Shown piece by piece: positions 46,648 through 58,397 of a DNA stretch of 64,000 nucleotides. The notes under the pieces are model-generated. The model saw nothing but the letters and a program-made list of their open reading frames with translations. It made no database searches and was not told where the DNA came from. Made by a program: the position numbers and the translations under genes. The number at the start of each line of letters is the position of its first letter. Position 1 is the first letter of the stretch. Source of the stretch: Microbotryomycetes sp. JL201. Its lineage: Eukaryota > Basidiomycota > Microbotryomycetes. The stretch spans positions 62,001 to 126,000 of the forward strand of contig JAQYUZ010000045.1 of assembly GCA_033819885.1 (NCBI GenBank), written 5' to 3'.

Positions 46648-48999
46648 ATGGCCGAGAAACGCGCCAAGCTGGCTGCGTTGCGCAAGGCGAGGGAGGACCG
46701 AGAGGCGTCCCTCGTCTCGAGCCGAGCTTCGCCAGCGACAACGAGGCCGTCCTCGACCGTGCCTGGACAGCAATCGTCGTCGACGGCAAGCAGAACGGAC
46801 GAAATTGAAGCATTGTTGCGCAACGTGGGGGTCGAAGGCGTCAGAGACAGCCTGCTGAGCAGGAGCACGGCCAGCAGACCAGACTCTGTCGACGAACGGG
46901 CCAGTACAGATCAAGACGCACCAGACAAGGCTCGTCTACAACACCACGAGTGAGTGTTGAATACTCAGCTGAGAGCCGAGTGGAAGACTGGTGCTAAAGA
47001 ATCATTCTTATGCAGTAAATCCGATTCAGATGCTCAAGCAGCAGTTGCCACCAGCGGCCACCCTTCGACAGAGAAAGATCAGGACGCGCAGGCACAAGCT
47101 TCTCAACCGCCGCAAGATTCTGGAGAGCAGACGGTGCAACAGCCGCCGCCGCCGCCGCCCAAGCCAAAAGAGCTTTACGACAAGGGAATTCAGACGGCCG
47201 ACTCCGCAGTTCAACGGCCAGAAGGCTCCGTCAACTTGTCCAGAGAACCGGTTGCTTTGCTCGGAGACCCTAGGTCACATGCGGGCGGCGTCGAATCCGA
47301 GAATGCAGAGCAGCTGCGAGCACGTATCCTCGCTGAACTCGAACAAGAGCGGAAAGAACTCGATGCCGAGATTGCAGAAGAGAAGAGAAAGACGGAAGAG
47401 CTATTGGAGCGAGAGAGGGCGCAAGGTCTTTCCGGCGCAGAGCTTTCGTCCGTCCTGGCATCGACTCCGTTTCTAGACTTTATCTCTCAATCGACCAAAG
47501 TCGTACAACGCGCATTGGCAGACTCGTACGACTACTTGAAGGACTACAGTATCGTCTCAGACGAAGGACAGGACAGTGACGACAAGGCAAAGATCAAGCT
47601 TCTCGGCAGTTGGGCAGATTCGACATGGGGCAAAGGGAGGAGTGTGACCGCTGTGGACTGGAGCACGAAGGTGTGCTCAGGCCGCCAACTTGTTCCTTCG
47701 GGCTCGCTGACGGACTCTTTCCAGTTTCCTGAATTGTTTGTCGCGGCGTACAACAAAAACCCGTTGGCAATGAACGAACCTCACGGCATTGCCTGCGTGT
47801 GGAACCTGCATTCGCCCAACGAGCCCGAATACGTCTTTCACGCCCAGTCAGACTTGCTCTCGATCGCATTCTCGCCCTTCCATCCGAATTTGGTCATTGG
47901 TGGCACTTATTCGGGTCAGATCCTGATCTGGGACACGAGGTCACGCAATCCCAGCCCGGTACTCAAAACTCCATTGTCGTCGACCGGCCACACCCATCCA
48001 GTCTACTCATTAACCATGGTCGGCACTCAGAACGCGCACAACCTCATTTCCGCTTCGACAGACGGAATGGTCTGCGCGTGGACTTTGGACATGGTTGCAC
48101 GACCTCAAGAGGCGCTCGAGCTCGTCCATCAAGCTCACAACAGGACCGACGAAGTGAGTGTCACTTGCCTTGGTTTCCCTCAAGGCGAACCAGGCATGTT
48201 TTGGTGTGGCACCGAAGAAGGCAACGTTTACAACGTCAACAGACATGATCGAGCGGGAGCAAAGGCTGGTCTCGTACAGCAAAGAGTGTGGAAAGGACAC
48301 TCTGGCCCGGTAACCTCGATCGACTTTCACCCGATCGAGGGCCCGGTAGATCTGTCCAATCTGTTCATAACTTCCGGCGTCGACTGGACGGTCAAAATTT
48401 GGGCTTCGGGAGTGACATCGAGCAGAGGGTCGAGTGGCGGCACAATAGCAGCCGGAGGAGCAGGTGCGATGAGTGGCGCGACAACGACTGTCAAAGATTC
48501 AAGAGGAGGTGTCGTGCAAGTGTCAGAGCCGATCATGTCGATGGAGGGGTCGGACGATTACGTCTACGATGCTCGGTGGCACCCTCATCATCCTGCCGTG
48601 TTCGCAAGCGTAGATGGAGCTGGCAAGCTCAATTTCTGGAACATTAACGTCGACACCGAAGTGAGCTTCAGTTCCAGCTTGGTTCTTCACACGTTGACTG
48701 AATTGTATTTACGGCAATCAGGTTCCAGTACTGTCGATATTGGTGGGCGTGGCCGGTCCAAAAGGCCTGAACAAGGTTGCATGGAATAAGAAGGACGGTA
48801 AACGGCTAGCTGTCGGTTCTTCAGATGGCAGTGTCTACGTCTACGACGTCAGTCCAGGTCAGTTCAAGAGCAAGTCGGTCAAGGAGAGTCGAGCTGAGGT
48901 GGTGTTTGTGCAGACTTAGTCACGCCGGGAGAAGATGACTGGGAACAGCTGCGAAGAGTGTGCACGACCGCACTGGAGGGCCACGTGCTATCTCAGTAG
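46648..48999 (+). CDS. cytoplasmic dynein 1 intermediate chain (WD40)
   Basis: Exons: 46648-46949, 47016-47670, 47725-48660, 48722-48857, 48914-48999; 704 aa. It links dynein heavy chain to dynactin and light chains. The N-terminus is the charged single helix that binds p150/NudE (MAEKRAKLAALRKAREDREA). After a Gln/Pro run (PPPPPPKPKE) comes YDKGIQTADSAV, which resembles an LC8-binding site. WD40 repeats follow: SVTAVDWS, VWNLHSPNEPEYVF, GGTYSGQILIWDTR, HTHPVYSLTMVGTQNAHNLI, FWCGTEEGNVYNVNRHDRAG, GHSGPVTSIDFHP, NFWNINVDTEVPV and GSSDGSVYVYDV. The string GAAGTGAGT at 48153 looks like a donor but is coding (TDEVSVTCL is conserved). It converges on the ABHD12-like gene. Confidence 0.92.
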
Positions 49000-49075
49000 T
49001 AGCCATGCGATACTTTCTAACACTGCCTTTGCAACATCTATCCATTGCCAGAAGGACACGCACTATGCTGAGACG

Positions 49076-50585
49076 TCACTTCTCCCCTGTGTATGGCTTT
49101 GCCCTGAGCACCCGCTGAATCAATTTCAAGCTCATCTCTGTCGAGCCAATCTCGTTGTGCGCTCCTTTCTTCGCTTCGGCCCAAGTCACCTTGCCAAAGC
49201 CTGGTTGTCTCTCAAACGTGGTGACTTTGCCCCAACGTCCTAAAGTTTCCACCTTTGTAACGCTCTTGTGCGCATCTCGCTCTATCATTTGTCTCGTCTC
49301 GTCGAGTTCGTCGGACGCATCATGGTCAGTGTGTGCGGGCAAAAGAGGTTCTAACAAGTGGTGGGCCAATGTCATGCTGTGAGAATGCGGAATAACGGGG
49401 TCGTCTTGGGCATGCAGAATGAGAATCGGACACTTGATGGTCTGCAAGCTCCGTGAGGTCAGGTTCACGCTGACGCGCATCGGGAACAGGTGCTGACTCT
49501 GATGACGCCTTTCGTGTCGAATCGGGTGTGCAACATTGTAAGGGCCGCGTTTAATAACCAAGGAAAGACTTTGAACGGGGCGAGGATCGGCAGTACGTTG
49601 AACAGGCGATATGTTTCGAGCAAGGCACCAATGCTTGAGAATGGCGCAACGAGCACGAGCGCGTGAGGTTGAATATTCTCTTTTGCGAGTTGGCTCACGA
49701 GAGCGCTACTGCAGCCCGTGCCCAATGACTGTCCCATCACCGTGATGTCCTCTGGCTTTACTCCATGCTCGTTGACGAGGTGGTCCCACACCGTTCGGGC
49801 GTCAAGCACGAGTCCGTGTTCTGACGGCGTCCCGGTCGAGTCCGCAAAGCCGCGGTAATCAAAGATGACAAAGTTTTGGTCCGAACTGCTCATGAGACGT
49901 CCGACTCGAACTCGGTTTGAGTGAGCACGAGTCGCTGCGTTTCCATGGTGGTACAAGACGACAGGGTGATCTCTGGTGGCACGAGGGTTTGGATAATCGT
50001 TCGAGTCAGCTTGCGCGCTCAGAAACTTTTTATTTGTCTGAGGACTGCTGGCCCGAAGCACGAGACCGCGTTTCCGTTTGGACACGGTTCGAGACTGACT
50101 TGAGTGCGCTCGAAAAGACGGATTCTGGCAGACTGCCGTGATTAGGAACGCCGTGCTTTTGGACCGCTTGGTCGTAGACACTATCCGGGAGAACGTGCCA
50201 CACGCCGATCTTTTGTCCGTCTTCTGTCTCGAGATGAAAATTGCGAACCTTGCCAGCTAGTTCGTTCTATGTCAATTGCGTCGTCATTCGATGCTGATGC
50301 TATGGCTCACGCGCGTAGCCGACTTGTTCTGGCGTGTCAAAGTCTGTGCCGAACGGAAACCTGAGCTGATGTAGGTAGATCAAGCTGTGCAAGACATTAT
50401 TAGGAATGTCAACGAGAGGGTTCGGAAGCGCCTACGCCGGTCAAACTTCAGTGACTGGCAGATACTCACCTGCGCTGCACGGGCGGCACAGCACACGCGA
50501 CGAGCAGTGACAGCCATACTCCTCCAAAGCCTATGAGCGCCGTGCCGAGCGGCTTCGACAGGCGGGCGGCCGTGGATGTCGTCAT
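49076..50585 (-). CDS. ABHD12-like serine hydrolase (alpha/beta fold)
   Basis: Exons: 50585-50470, 50384-50311, 50256-50100, 50047-49498, 49441-49076; about 420 aa (fourth exon may start at 50044). A hydrophobic segment after the start (ALIGFGGVWLSLLVACAVPP) is probably a membrane anchor. The hydrolase core: KVRNFHLETEDGQKIGVWHVLP, HPVVLYHHGNAATR, NFVIFDYRGFADSTG, nucleophile elbow GQSLGTG, CPILILHAQDDPVIP with the acid Asp, and HNEIG with the catalytic His. It resembles ABHD12/BEM46 lipases that act on lysophospholipids or monoacylglycerols; the substrate here is unknown. The second acceptor (TAG before 50256) was chosen by frame. Confidence 0.83.
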
Positions 50586-50842
50586 TCGGCCAGCCGGACG
50601 TCAATCGCGACTGGAAACGAGCGGCTCAACGTGCTCTGCTTGCTCTTACAGTCTTAAAAGTCAGCAACGCGTGGTGGCTGTCGTCGTGAACTTCTCAAAC
50701 GCCAGCTCAGCGGACAGTATTCGACATTGTGTTCAACCGCAGCTGAGCACGTGACCCGTCCGGCGCGCCACCTCGCAGACTAAGAAGACAAAGTGGGCTC
50801 GGCCCGCACTCACGAACAAGAGTCGGCTCCTGCTCCCAAGTC

Positions 50843-52316
50843 ATGGCTGTCATTGACGTGTACGTGACGTCCATCCTCACCAACCCTTCCATCAGAGGAC
50901 GTCACGAGAGAGTCGAGCGCGCCTTGACGTCGCTGCGTGTCCCATTCTCAACACACGACGTCGCGTCGGACGACGAGGCCAAACGATGGTGGAAGCGCAA
51001 GGTAAGTTTCGACTGTCGTCTCCTTCTGTACCTCGCACGGCGCAGAGCGGCGTCGCGACGCGTTCTGAACTGAGCTTGACATGTTTTGCGCTTGCAAAAT
51101 TCTACAGGACCCGACAAATGAGTTGCCGTGCATCATGGTCGACGGAGAACGAGTCGGCGTGCGTGATATTCCAGCTTTTTTCCCCCTTTCGTCCGTCAGC
51201 CACTGACACAAATCGCCTTTGCTGCGACACAGAGCATCGAGCAGTTTGACGAAGCGTGAGGATGACTTTGCCATGGTTCTAAGCTCCTCTTGGTAGTAAT
51301 CGAAGCTGACGACGCCTCATTTGCGTGCACAGAGTCGAGTTCGGGGAACTGCGCCAGGTTAGTAAAGCTTGCTCGCGTCCTGCAAGCTTATGCGCCAAGC
51401 TCACGTGCACCGGCCCTAGTTTTTGAGGCTAGACGCACCACCTCCTCCTCCTCCAGAAAAAGGGCCTTCGCTGCCAGCCTCGCCAATTCCGAATAGAGAA
51501 GCCAGGCGCCCATCTGTCGACGATTTTGCAGCCCTGGACTTGTCTCCTGAAGAGCTCAAGCAACTCGAAAAAGAGCTTGAGAAGGGAGAGACATTTGATT
51601 CTGGGCTTATGGACGAGCGACCAACGGCGCCTCGAACTTTCTTGTCGACTATTCACCACGCCGTCAAGCCCCTGCGGTTCTCGCGCAAGGATCCGGCGAC
51701 AGGAGACAAGGTGAACGTCATCAGACCGTTGGGTGAAAGACCTCTGGCCAGTGATCCGTCGAAAGATCTGGAAGGTTTGGACGAGCTCGACGAGAATGAG
51801 CTTGAGCAACTTGCACGTGAGCTAGAGCTGGAAGAGCAGCAGGCTCAAGCGGCCAGAGAAAAGGACAAAGCGGGCTTGCCTCCGCTTCCAAAAGGTTCGA
51901 GACCGCCAAAGGGAGCTGGAACGCTGGCACTGGCCGGCGCCATCTCGGTGCCAGGTGACGGCGGTGCAAGCTTGTCTCAGCCGATTCAACACGTCGAAAA
52001 GCTCAGCTTGTCTCCTGAAGAGGTCAAAGATCTGGAAAAGGTCGCCCAAGAAGGTGTGAAAGCTCTCGAGCTCGAACATCCTTCCGAGCTTGAGCAGCAA
52101 TGGATCAGGGAGGCAAAGGCCGCAGCGACCAGCCCAGAGCCTGAAGACAACGGAGCCGTGATAGATAGGAGATCAACGATCAGTGAAGTCAGAGATCTCA
52201 AGCAGAAGGCTCTCAGCGGTCAGGGAAGAAGGTTCACAGAGTCAAAGATCCCGAACCTAGGCGTGGCAGATGTGGAGGAGAGGGCAGCTGTTGCAGTCAG
52301 AAACGGCGAGCTATAG
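50843..52316 (+). CDS. SH3BGR/thioredoxin-like domain protein with long acidic helical tail
   Basis: Exons: 50843-51001, 51108-51158, 51233-51255, 51333-51357, 51420-52316; 384 aa. Residues ~1-85 fit the SH3BGR family thioredoxin fold without the CxxC pair: IDVYVTSILTNPSIRGRHERV, VPFSTHDVASDDEAKRWWK, NELPCIMVDGERVGSIEQFDEAVE. A Pro run (APPPPPPEKG) follows, and then ~290 residues of charged, probably disordered or helical sequence with a recurring LSPEE(L/V)K.LEK motif near 125 and 280. Exons of 51, 23 and 25 nt are needed to build the fold. The function is unknown; small SH3BGR proteins are thought to be adaptors. Confidence 0.74.
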
Positions 52317-52911
52317 ATCATCTTGCAATCATGATGTGCGCGGACGAAAGCTTGTTTAGTACTCAAGCTCAACCGTTCCCCTCACTCTGTGACGGAGGAC
52401 TGCGTAGTCTGACGACGACTTGCGTTGGCGGCCGGTCTGCTTCGCTTCAATGATAACGTGATGTGGCGCGCTAGCCAGCGTCGATGCCCACTCGTCAGCC
52501 CTCGAACAGCGCGAGAGGTGACCGCCAACTCTGCGGGCAGTCGGCACCGGACTGATCTTGCAGTGTGACATGTTTTGTGCTTCGATTTCACGAGCCTGAG
52601 GAGTCGTGAATGTCGAGCGCATATCAAGACTTTTTCAATGTCCATGCATTTGTCTCGCGCATGCTACATCGGCTTCATCGATTGATTGTTGTGCTACCGT
52701 TCACCGCGTGTAGCATCGCATTCCATTTGGATGCGGCTGAGCGCGCGGCACTTGCGGTTGTATAATTTTTGTTCGAGTGTTTCTGTGCCAGTGTCGGCGA
52801 CACGAGCTGTCAAGTCTGCATTGACAAAGGGCCGTGTCGAGTTTGATCGATCAGAGGCCACGTCCTGGCCAACGTCGGTCTCTCGCTTTCGCCCAATCCT
52901 TCATCTGCACC
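52317..52911. promoter_or_regulatory. promoter region of pyruvate kinase, 595 bp
   Basis: It lies between the SH3BGR-like 3' end and the PYK start. A TATAATTTTT string at 52761-52770, about 150 bp before the ATG, is a candidate TATA element for a highly expressed glycolytic gene. A minus-strand ORF at 52356-52622 has no recognisable features. Confidence 0.4.
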
Positions 52912-55271
52912 ATGCTCAGCGTCGATTCTGTGCGTTCTGCTGGCCCGGTCTCAGTCTTGATAGTGATATTGTGCTGACTGTCACTGTATGCTCCTCGTTG
53001 ATGTCGTGCCTGTCTGTTGCTCGTCATTCCTTTCGCACCGCGCCCCCAAAAAGGTTTCCAGCCAATTGGAATGGCTCACCACGCTGCAGATCCCGCCAAA
53101 GGCAGACGAGGGACTCGAGCACAAGAACTTGCGCAAGGTGAGCCTTCTCAAAGGCGTGTTATGGGTCAGGCCGAAGCACAGCCGAAAAGGGGCGTGTGCC
53201 CGCAGTGCCGCCTCGGTGCTTTTTTCCCGCTACAGCAACAGTATTATGCCTTATCAGACTGCCAGTAATGCAACTTTATATGTATGGACTGCTAACCATG
53301 CCTTTTTTTCGCTTTTCAGACGTCCATCATTGCCACCATCGGTCAGTCTTTGACCGTAAACGATCACAAAGCAGTCATTCACTAGAAATTGACATTCACG
53401 TCGTATCTGACATCTCCAGGACCCAAGGTCAACTCGCCCGAGATGATCAGCAAGCTTCGCAAGGCTGGTGTCAACGTTGGTCAGCTCTTTCGGCCTCGCT
53501 CAACCCTTTTCCGGCTAGATCACTGACATTGGGCGGTCGCAACCAGTTCGCATGAACTTTTCCCACGGCTCGTACGACTACCATCAATCTGTCATCGACA
53601 ACTCTCGCAAGGCTGTTGAGAGTGCGTTTGTTCGGCTCTGGTTTTGGGTAGATTGCTCATCAAATCCTTCCTCCTGCCTCAATAGTGGAACCCGAAGGTC
53701 GGCCCCTTGCCATCGCTTTGGACACCGTCAGTTGTCCTGAACGCGGGATGATTTGCCTTCTCCTGCTGACGCGAGTCCCTGAACCACCCAGAAAGGCCCC
53801 GAGATTAGAACCGGCATGATGGCCAACGACACTGATGTGAGTTTCCAAAGAGTCGAATGAAGACATAGCTCATTCTCTGACTGTTCAACAACAGGTCAAA
53901 ATCAGTGCCGGCCATCGCATGCAATTCAGTGTCGACCCCAAGTATGCCAACAGTTGCGACGACAAGGTCATGTTTATCGACTATGCCAACCTAGTCAAGG
54001 TCATCTCGCCGGGCAAGCCCATCTATATTGACGATGGCGTTTTGTCTTTCAACGTTTTGTCGATTGACGGCACAACTGTCGAAGTCGAGGCCATCAACAA
54101 TGGAACCCTGTCGAGCAAGAAAGGTGTCAACTTGCCAGGCACAGACGTCGATCTGCCCGCCATCTCGCAAAAGGACAAGGACGACTTGACATTCGGTGTC
54201 AAGAATGGTGTCGACATGATTTTTGCCTCATTTATCCGTCGCGCTCAGGACGTAAAAGACATTCGAACTCACCTGGGTGAAGAGGGCAAGTCAATCAAGA
54301 TTATTGTGAAGATTGAGAACTTGCAAGGCGTCGCCAACTTTGACGAAATTCTGCGAGAGTGCGACGGTGTCATGGTCGCCCGCGGTGACCTTGGTATCGA
54401 GATTCCGGCATCACAAGTGTTCATGGCGCAAAAAATGATGATCGCCAAATGCAATCTTGCGGGCAAGCCCTGCATTTGCGCAACGCAGATGCTTGAATCT
54501 ATGACAGTGAGTCGGTCGAAGAGTCTATCAGTCGTTGGCACCGGATAATTGACGCTTGTTTTTTGTCAGTACAACCCGCGTCCGACGCGTGCCGAGGTGT
54601 CTGACGTTGCCAACGCTGTTCTCGACGGAGCAGACTGTGTCATGTTGTCCGGCGAGACGGCTAAAGGCGCATATCCTCTTCAGGCCGTCGAGATGATGGC
54701 AGAGACTTGCTTGCTCGCAGAGGCAGCAATCTGCTACCCTCCGCTGTACAATGAACTGCGCGCTCTTGCCACGCGTCCAACATCGACGTCAGAGACCGTT
54801 GCAATGTCTGCTGTCGCCGCCGCGATTGAGCAGAACGCCGGCGCCATCATTGTCATGTCGACTTCCGGTAACACTGCTCGTCTCGTATCAAAGTACCACC
54901 CACCTTGCCCGATCGTTACTGTCACTCGCAATGCCCAAACCGCTCGACAGATCCATTTGCACCGCGGATGCTACCCCATGTTTTACGACCAGCCCAGGCC
55001 AGAGACCGAGGGCGGTTGGCAGGTCGACGTCGACAACCGCATCAAGTATGGGTTGGTCAAGGGCTTGAAGCTCGGTGTCTTGCGCAAAGGAGACACAGTT
55101 GTTGTCGTTCAAGGCTGGCGAAGCGGGTACGTCTTTCAAGGTGCACGTATTGGTTATCGTCTGGCTGACAGCCGTCGCGTACTTTGTAGCTCCAACCACA
55201 GTAACACGATCCGCATCCTGCGGGCACCAAAGGCTGACAGCGATTTCGAACTTCAGCCGCTCGAGGGTTGA
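52912..55271 (+). CDS. pyruvate kinase
   Basis: Exons: 52912-52929, 53054-53137, 53320-53341, 53420-53479, 53547-53621, 53686-53726, 53792-53836, 53895-54506, 54570-55126, 55190-55271; 531 aa. It makes pyruvate and ATP from phosphoenolpyruvate, the last step of glycolysis. Blocks in order: [82 protein letters not shown] (catalytic Lys/Glu), [53 protein letters not shown], and the C-terminal domain. The first seven introns crowd the N-terminal third. The first exon (18 nt) and the AAAAG acceptor at 53053 are the least certain. Confidence 0.95.
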
Positions 55272-55489
55272 AGAAATCTCCTATGCATTCAGCCTTCAAT
55301 TGAAACGGCGACTCATCCTAACTTTTTTTTTACCTCCCAACTACCTTCTGATTGTATCATAGCTCCATATTTTTTCTCGGGGTGCTTTACACGTTGTTTC
55401 TTTTTCCTTTCTTCGGCTGCAACTCTAGACAGGTTACCGATTTCCGCTTGGTTACAAAAACACGAATGATCTCGTTTGACAAAACGAGT

Positions 55490-56923
55490 CTAGACCCAAC
55501 TACCCAGACCGACAACGTCCATGATGGCCGCAAGGCCTTCCCTGATCGTGCCTCTGTCCGACTTGTCCGCCCTACCGATGCTTGGCCTCCTCGAGCTTGA
55601 ACGACCGGATTGTTCGTCCATGTCACCGTCACCGTCACTGACATTTTCTGACTCGTCCGCCCACTCCAAATTGGTCAACGCTCGATCGCTCCTTGCATAC
55701 TCGTCAGATCCGCCTTGACCGAGCGTGCTCGAAAGAGCTTGTTTCGCTTGTTGACGTCTCGCTCTCGCATAAGCCGACAACTCACCCCTTTCTGTCCATG
55801 CCGAGTCTTCCAACTCGACAGGGTTGAAGTGGTCGATCGCGAGCGAATGACTGGACATTGCTCTCGATAGATTCGTGGCGTGGTGTGTAGAATTATTGCG
55901 AGTTAATGGAGCGGAACGAGGAAAAGTGAAAGAGGAAGGTGGTAGCGATGGCGTCAAGGGGGAAGTGAACGAAGGTGTCAAAGGATCGTCAGACACTTGA
56001 ACGTGTGAAATTGTTGGTGACCAGGCCCATTCGAGCGTGTGTTCGAGCTTGGCGAAAACGCCCGACCGGTCTTGTGCAGCGAGCAATGATTGCGTGAGCT
56101 CGTCAAGATCTCCCTCGGCGTGGGCTACGAGCAGACGCTGGTTGCTCGCTTTTGGCAGAGAGGGGCTCGCCAAAGACTTTGCTGGTTTCGACGCCTGGTC
56201 GACGTCTAGTCTCGTCATGGTTTGTGGCCGATTCAGATGAGAGCGCGAGAGCGCCGGAGATGAGAAAGGACTCGTCGTCGATGACCCGACCGGTTGAAAA
56301 TAGTCAAAGTCCATATCTGACCGCTCGACGTCCTCAGAATCGTCTCTCCAGATTGCGAGGGTCTTGTTTTGCTGACGAGATGCATGGCGCGCCTGTCGAT
56401 GCTCAAGTGATGTTTTTGAGGTTTCTGTTTCAAGATGCTGATGTAAGGGACGTGCTTCATCGTCATGTTGCCACGCCGTCGGAACTCGTCCGTCCAGCCT
56501 GTCGAACCTGGCAGCTTTCGCGCCAAGCCTTTCCCACCAATCGTCTGTCGGCTCGACAGGAAGTCGATCTACCGTTTTAGAGTCTGTCACCAGCGACAGG
56601 CGCTGGTTAGGGTGATGTTTGACCTCGGGGAACGGGTCCGAGCGCACATCGAAGCCTCGGGCGGTAAATGTGCTGTCAAATGGCCACGCTCGGCCGCTCG
56701 GCCGGTCCTTGCTTGTCAGTGATCCAAATCCAGTCCGTTCTGTCGTGTCGATGAACGCAGCCGAAGCCGAGCGTTGGTGATGCCGGCGGTTGTGTGGGGG
56801 CCGATCGGCCAGCTTGTGCACTTCATGGGCATCGCTCAGCGGTGTCAGCGCAGAGCCCAAGTTGACTTGCGACTTGACCCGCTGAGACCGCTGCAGCGTC
56901 TGCTGTTTCTCGGTTGAGTTCAT
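55490..56923 (-). CDS. uncharacterised 477-aa low-complexity protein, intronless
   Basis: One frame runs from ATG 56923 to 55490. Composition is rich in Ser, Asp, Arg, His and Pro, with short motifs such as TDDWWERLGAKAARFDRLDG and a Ser/Pro/Thr run near residue 330 (SPLTPSLPPSSFTFP). The segment AEGDLDELTQSLLAAQDRSGVFAKLEHTLEWAW could be an amphipathic helix. The tail REGLAAIMDVVGLGSWV is the most protein-like piece and the best candidate for conservation. No domain is recognised. The frame stays open upstream to about 56977 without another ATG. It is tandem with the Trp-rich gene, 107 bp away. Confidence 0.65.
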   Translation of the reverse strand: MNSTEKQQTLQRSQRVKSQVNLGSALTPLSDAHEVHKLADRPPHNRRHHQRSASAAFIDTTERTGFGSLTSKDRPSGRAWPFDSTFTARGFDVRSDPFPEVKHHPNQRLSLVTDSKTVDRLPVEPTDDWWERLGAKAARFDRLDGRVPTAWQHDDEARPLHQHLETETSKTSLEHRQARHASRQQNKTLAIWRDDSEDVERSDMDFDYFQPVGSSTTSPFSSPALSRSHLNRPQTMTRLDVDQASKPAKSLASPSLPKASNQRLLVAHAEGDLDELTQSLLAAQDRSGVFAKLEHTLEWAWSPTISHVQVSDDPLTPSFTSPLTPSLPPSSFTFPRSAPLTRNNSTHHATNLSRAMSSHSLAIDHFNPVELEDSAWTERGELSAYARARRQQAKQALSSTLGQGGSDEYARSDRALTNLEWADESENVSDGDGDMDEQSGRSSSRRPSIGRADKSDRGTIREGLAAIMDVVGLGSWV

Positions 56924-57030
56924 GGCCGAACCCGAGGCTGAAGTGGGGCGAGCCTGGCTGCTCAAGGTTGAAGGCAAGGCATTACGACTTGTTGCATTAT
57001 CGACACAGCAAGCAGCAAGCTCGATAACAA

Positions 57031-58397
57031 TTACAACAAATCACCCGCTTCTTCGTCATTTGCTACATCGACGCCTTTGCTCTCCAGAAACTCGAGCAGA
57101 TGGGTCGTATTAGGTTCGTACGCCCAGTGGTTGAGCGTCTGTCGGATGCCTTTCGAAGCCGGTTCCTCGTCACGCTCGATCTCGACTGCAACCGGCCGGT
57201 CGTCAAAAAAACTTGCGGCATCAGTCTCGCCAGAAATGACTCGCCTAATCTCTGTTTCAAGCATTTGCCGTAGTAGATCCTCCTCCATCTTCCATTCCCA
57301 CCTGCCAGCCTGTAGAGGAGACAAGTCAGCAAGAGTTCGTATGCTTGACACCTTCGGCACCGTGCCTTTCCCACCGCCCAATCTGACGTTCATCTTCGTC
57401 CTGGATACGACGGCCTCGGAAGAATCGACAATACCATTGGAACCATCCTCTTGCGTCATGTTCAGCTTAACAGACGAGTGCTTTCAGCCTCGGGTAACCT
57501 TGAACGGCTGGTGCGAGCTTACGTCGAATCCAACCCGCCTTCTCCCACTCCTCGTAGCTCTGGCCAACTTTGACCTTCCATTTATTGACTTGAGTCTCTT
57601 GCCCTTCTTCTCTCGTCAAGTACTGAATACGTAGCTGCTTTAGTCCATCATATGGCAGTCGGACAGACGCACCCCGTACCTCGGAGACCTCGAGCCCGGT
57701 GTACCATTCCCTCGGCAGATCTTCCCAGTCGTCGTGCACCTCGCGTTTCGAGAATTTCGAGAACACTGGTCGGAAATACCCTCCTCCGAACGAGCCTTGA
57801 CGAATAACTTCCCTGCGCCACCGCCTCGGAGATTGAGCTGTGCACTCGGAATGCATGTCATTCTGGCCTCACTTACTCCGGAGACAGGTTTGGCAGAAAC
57901 GAAGGATGACCGTCAAACCTGAATTGCCTGTCGTCGTCTCGCCATGGCTCGGGTGCATCTAAGCGTCGAGATGATTGGTCAAAGCGCCAAGCTAGAACAC
58001 CAGTCCATGCATTTGAGTGCTGACCGAGGGTATAATCATTCTGTCCATTACCAGGCGAGAATGACTGGCCGATGAAGCGTGACCTCGCGGCTTCAGTAGA
58101 CGAAATGCGAGCGTCGGGGCGCAAGGGGGTCGTTGATGTAGCTTGCGGGCCTTTGCCCCGCTCCGTTGACACCTTTGACTCCGTCTTGTTATGATCCTTA
58201 CTCTTGGCTGCCTGTCTTCTTTTGGCTCGCTTTCGTCGCTCGTCCTCGTCGTCTTCTACGTCATCATCACTCGTCGCGTCTGCATAGACGTACGCCGTGC
58301 GTGATCTTGTTGTCACTCGTCCAGACTTTCTCGTTGCTCCTTGTTCATTCTGGGTAAATTGCGTGCGCTTGCCCTCAGGGTCACGTGCTCGCGCCAT
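57031..58397 (-). CDS. Trp-rich uncharacterised fungal protein (GWFQWYCRF family)
   Basis: Exons: 58397-57877, 57812-57523, 57465-57350, 57309-57031; 401 aa. The joined protein carries a striking set of motifs that I recognise as one widespread fungal family without known function: DDDRQFRFDGHPSFLPNLSPEE, RQGSFGGGYFRPV, DLPREWYTGLE, NKWKVKVGQSYEEWEKAGWI, DARGWFQWYCRFFRGRR, DEDERQIGRW, and RQTLNHWAYE. The N-terminus is basic and low complexity with Asp/Glu runs (TSDDDVEDDEDERRKRAKRR), suggesting a nuclear protein. The acceptor before 57465 is TTAAG. ATG 58469 (MGSRKFRYAQ) is an alternative in-frame start. It is divergent from monooxygenase copy 1. Confidence 0.8.

Noticed and set aside
48153-48162. 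GTGAGT donor in the dynein intermediate chain
   Set aside because: Reading through keeps the conserved TDEVSVTCLGFP segment, so no intron is needed.
52356-52622. 89-aa minus-strand ORF upstream of pyruvate kinase
   Set aside because: Normal ATG but no domain, no splice partner and no homology that I recognise. It more likely lies in promoter or leader sequence.
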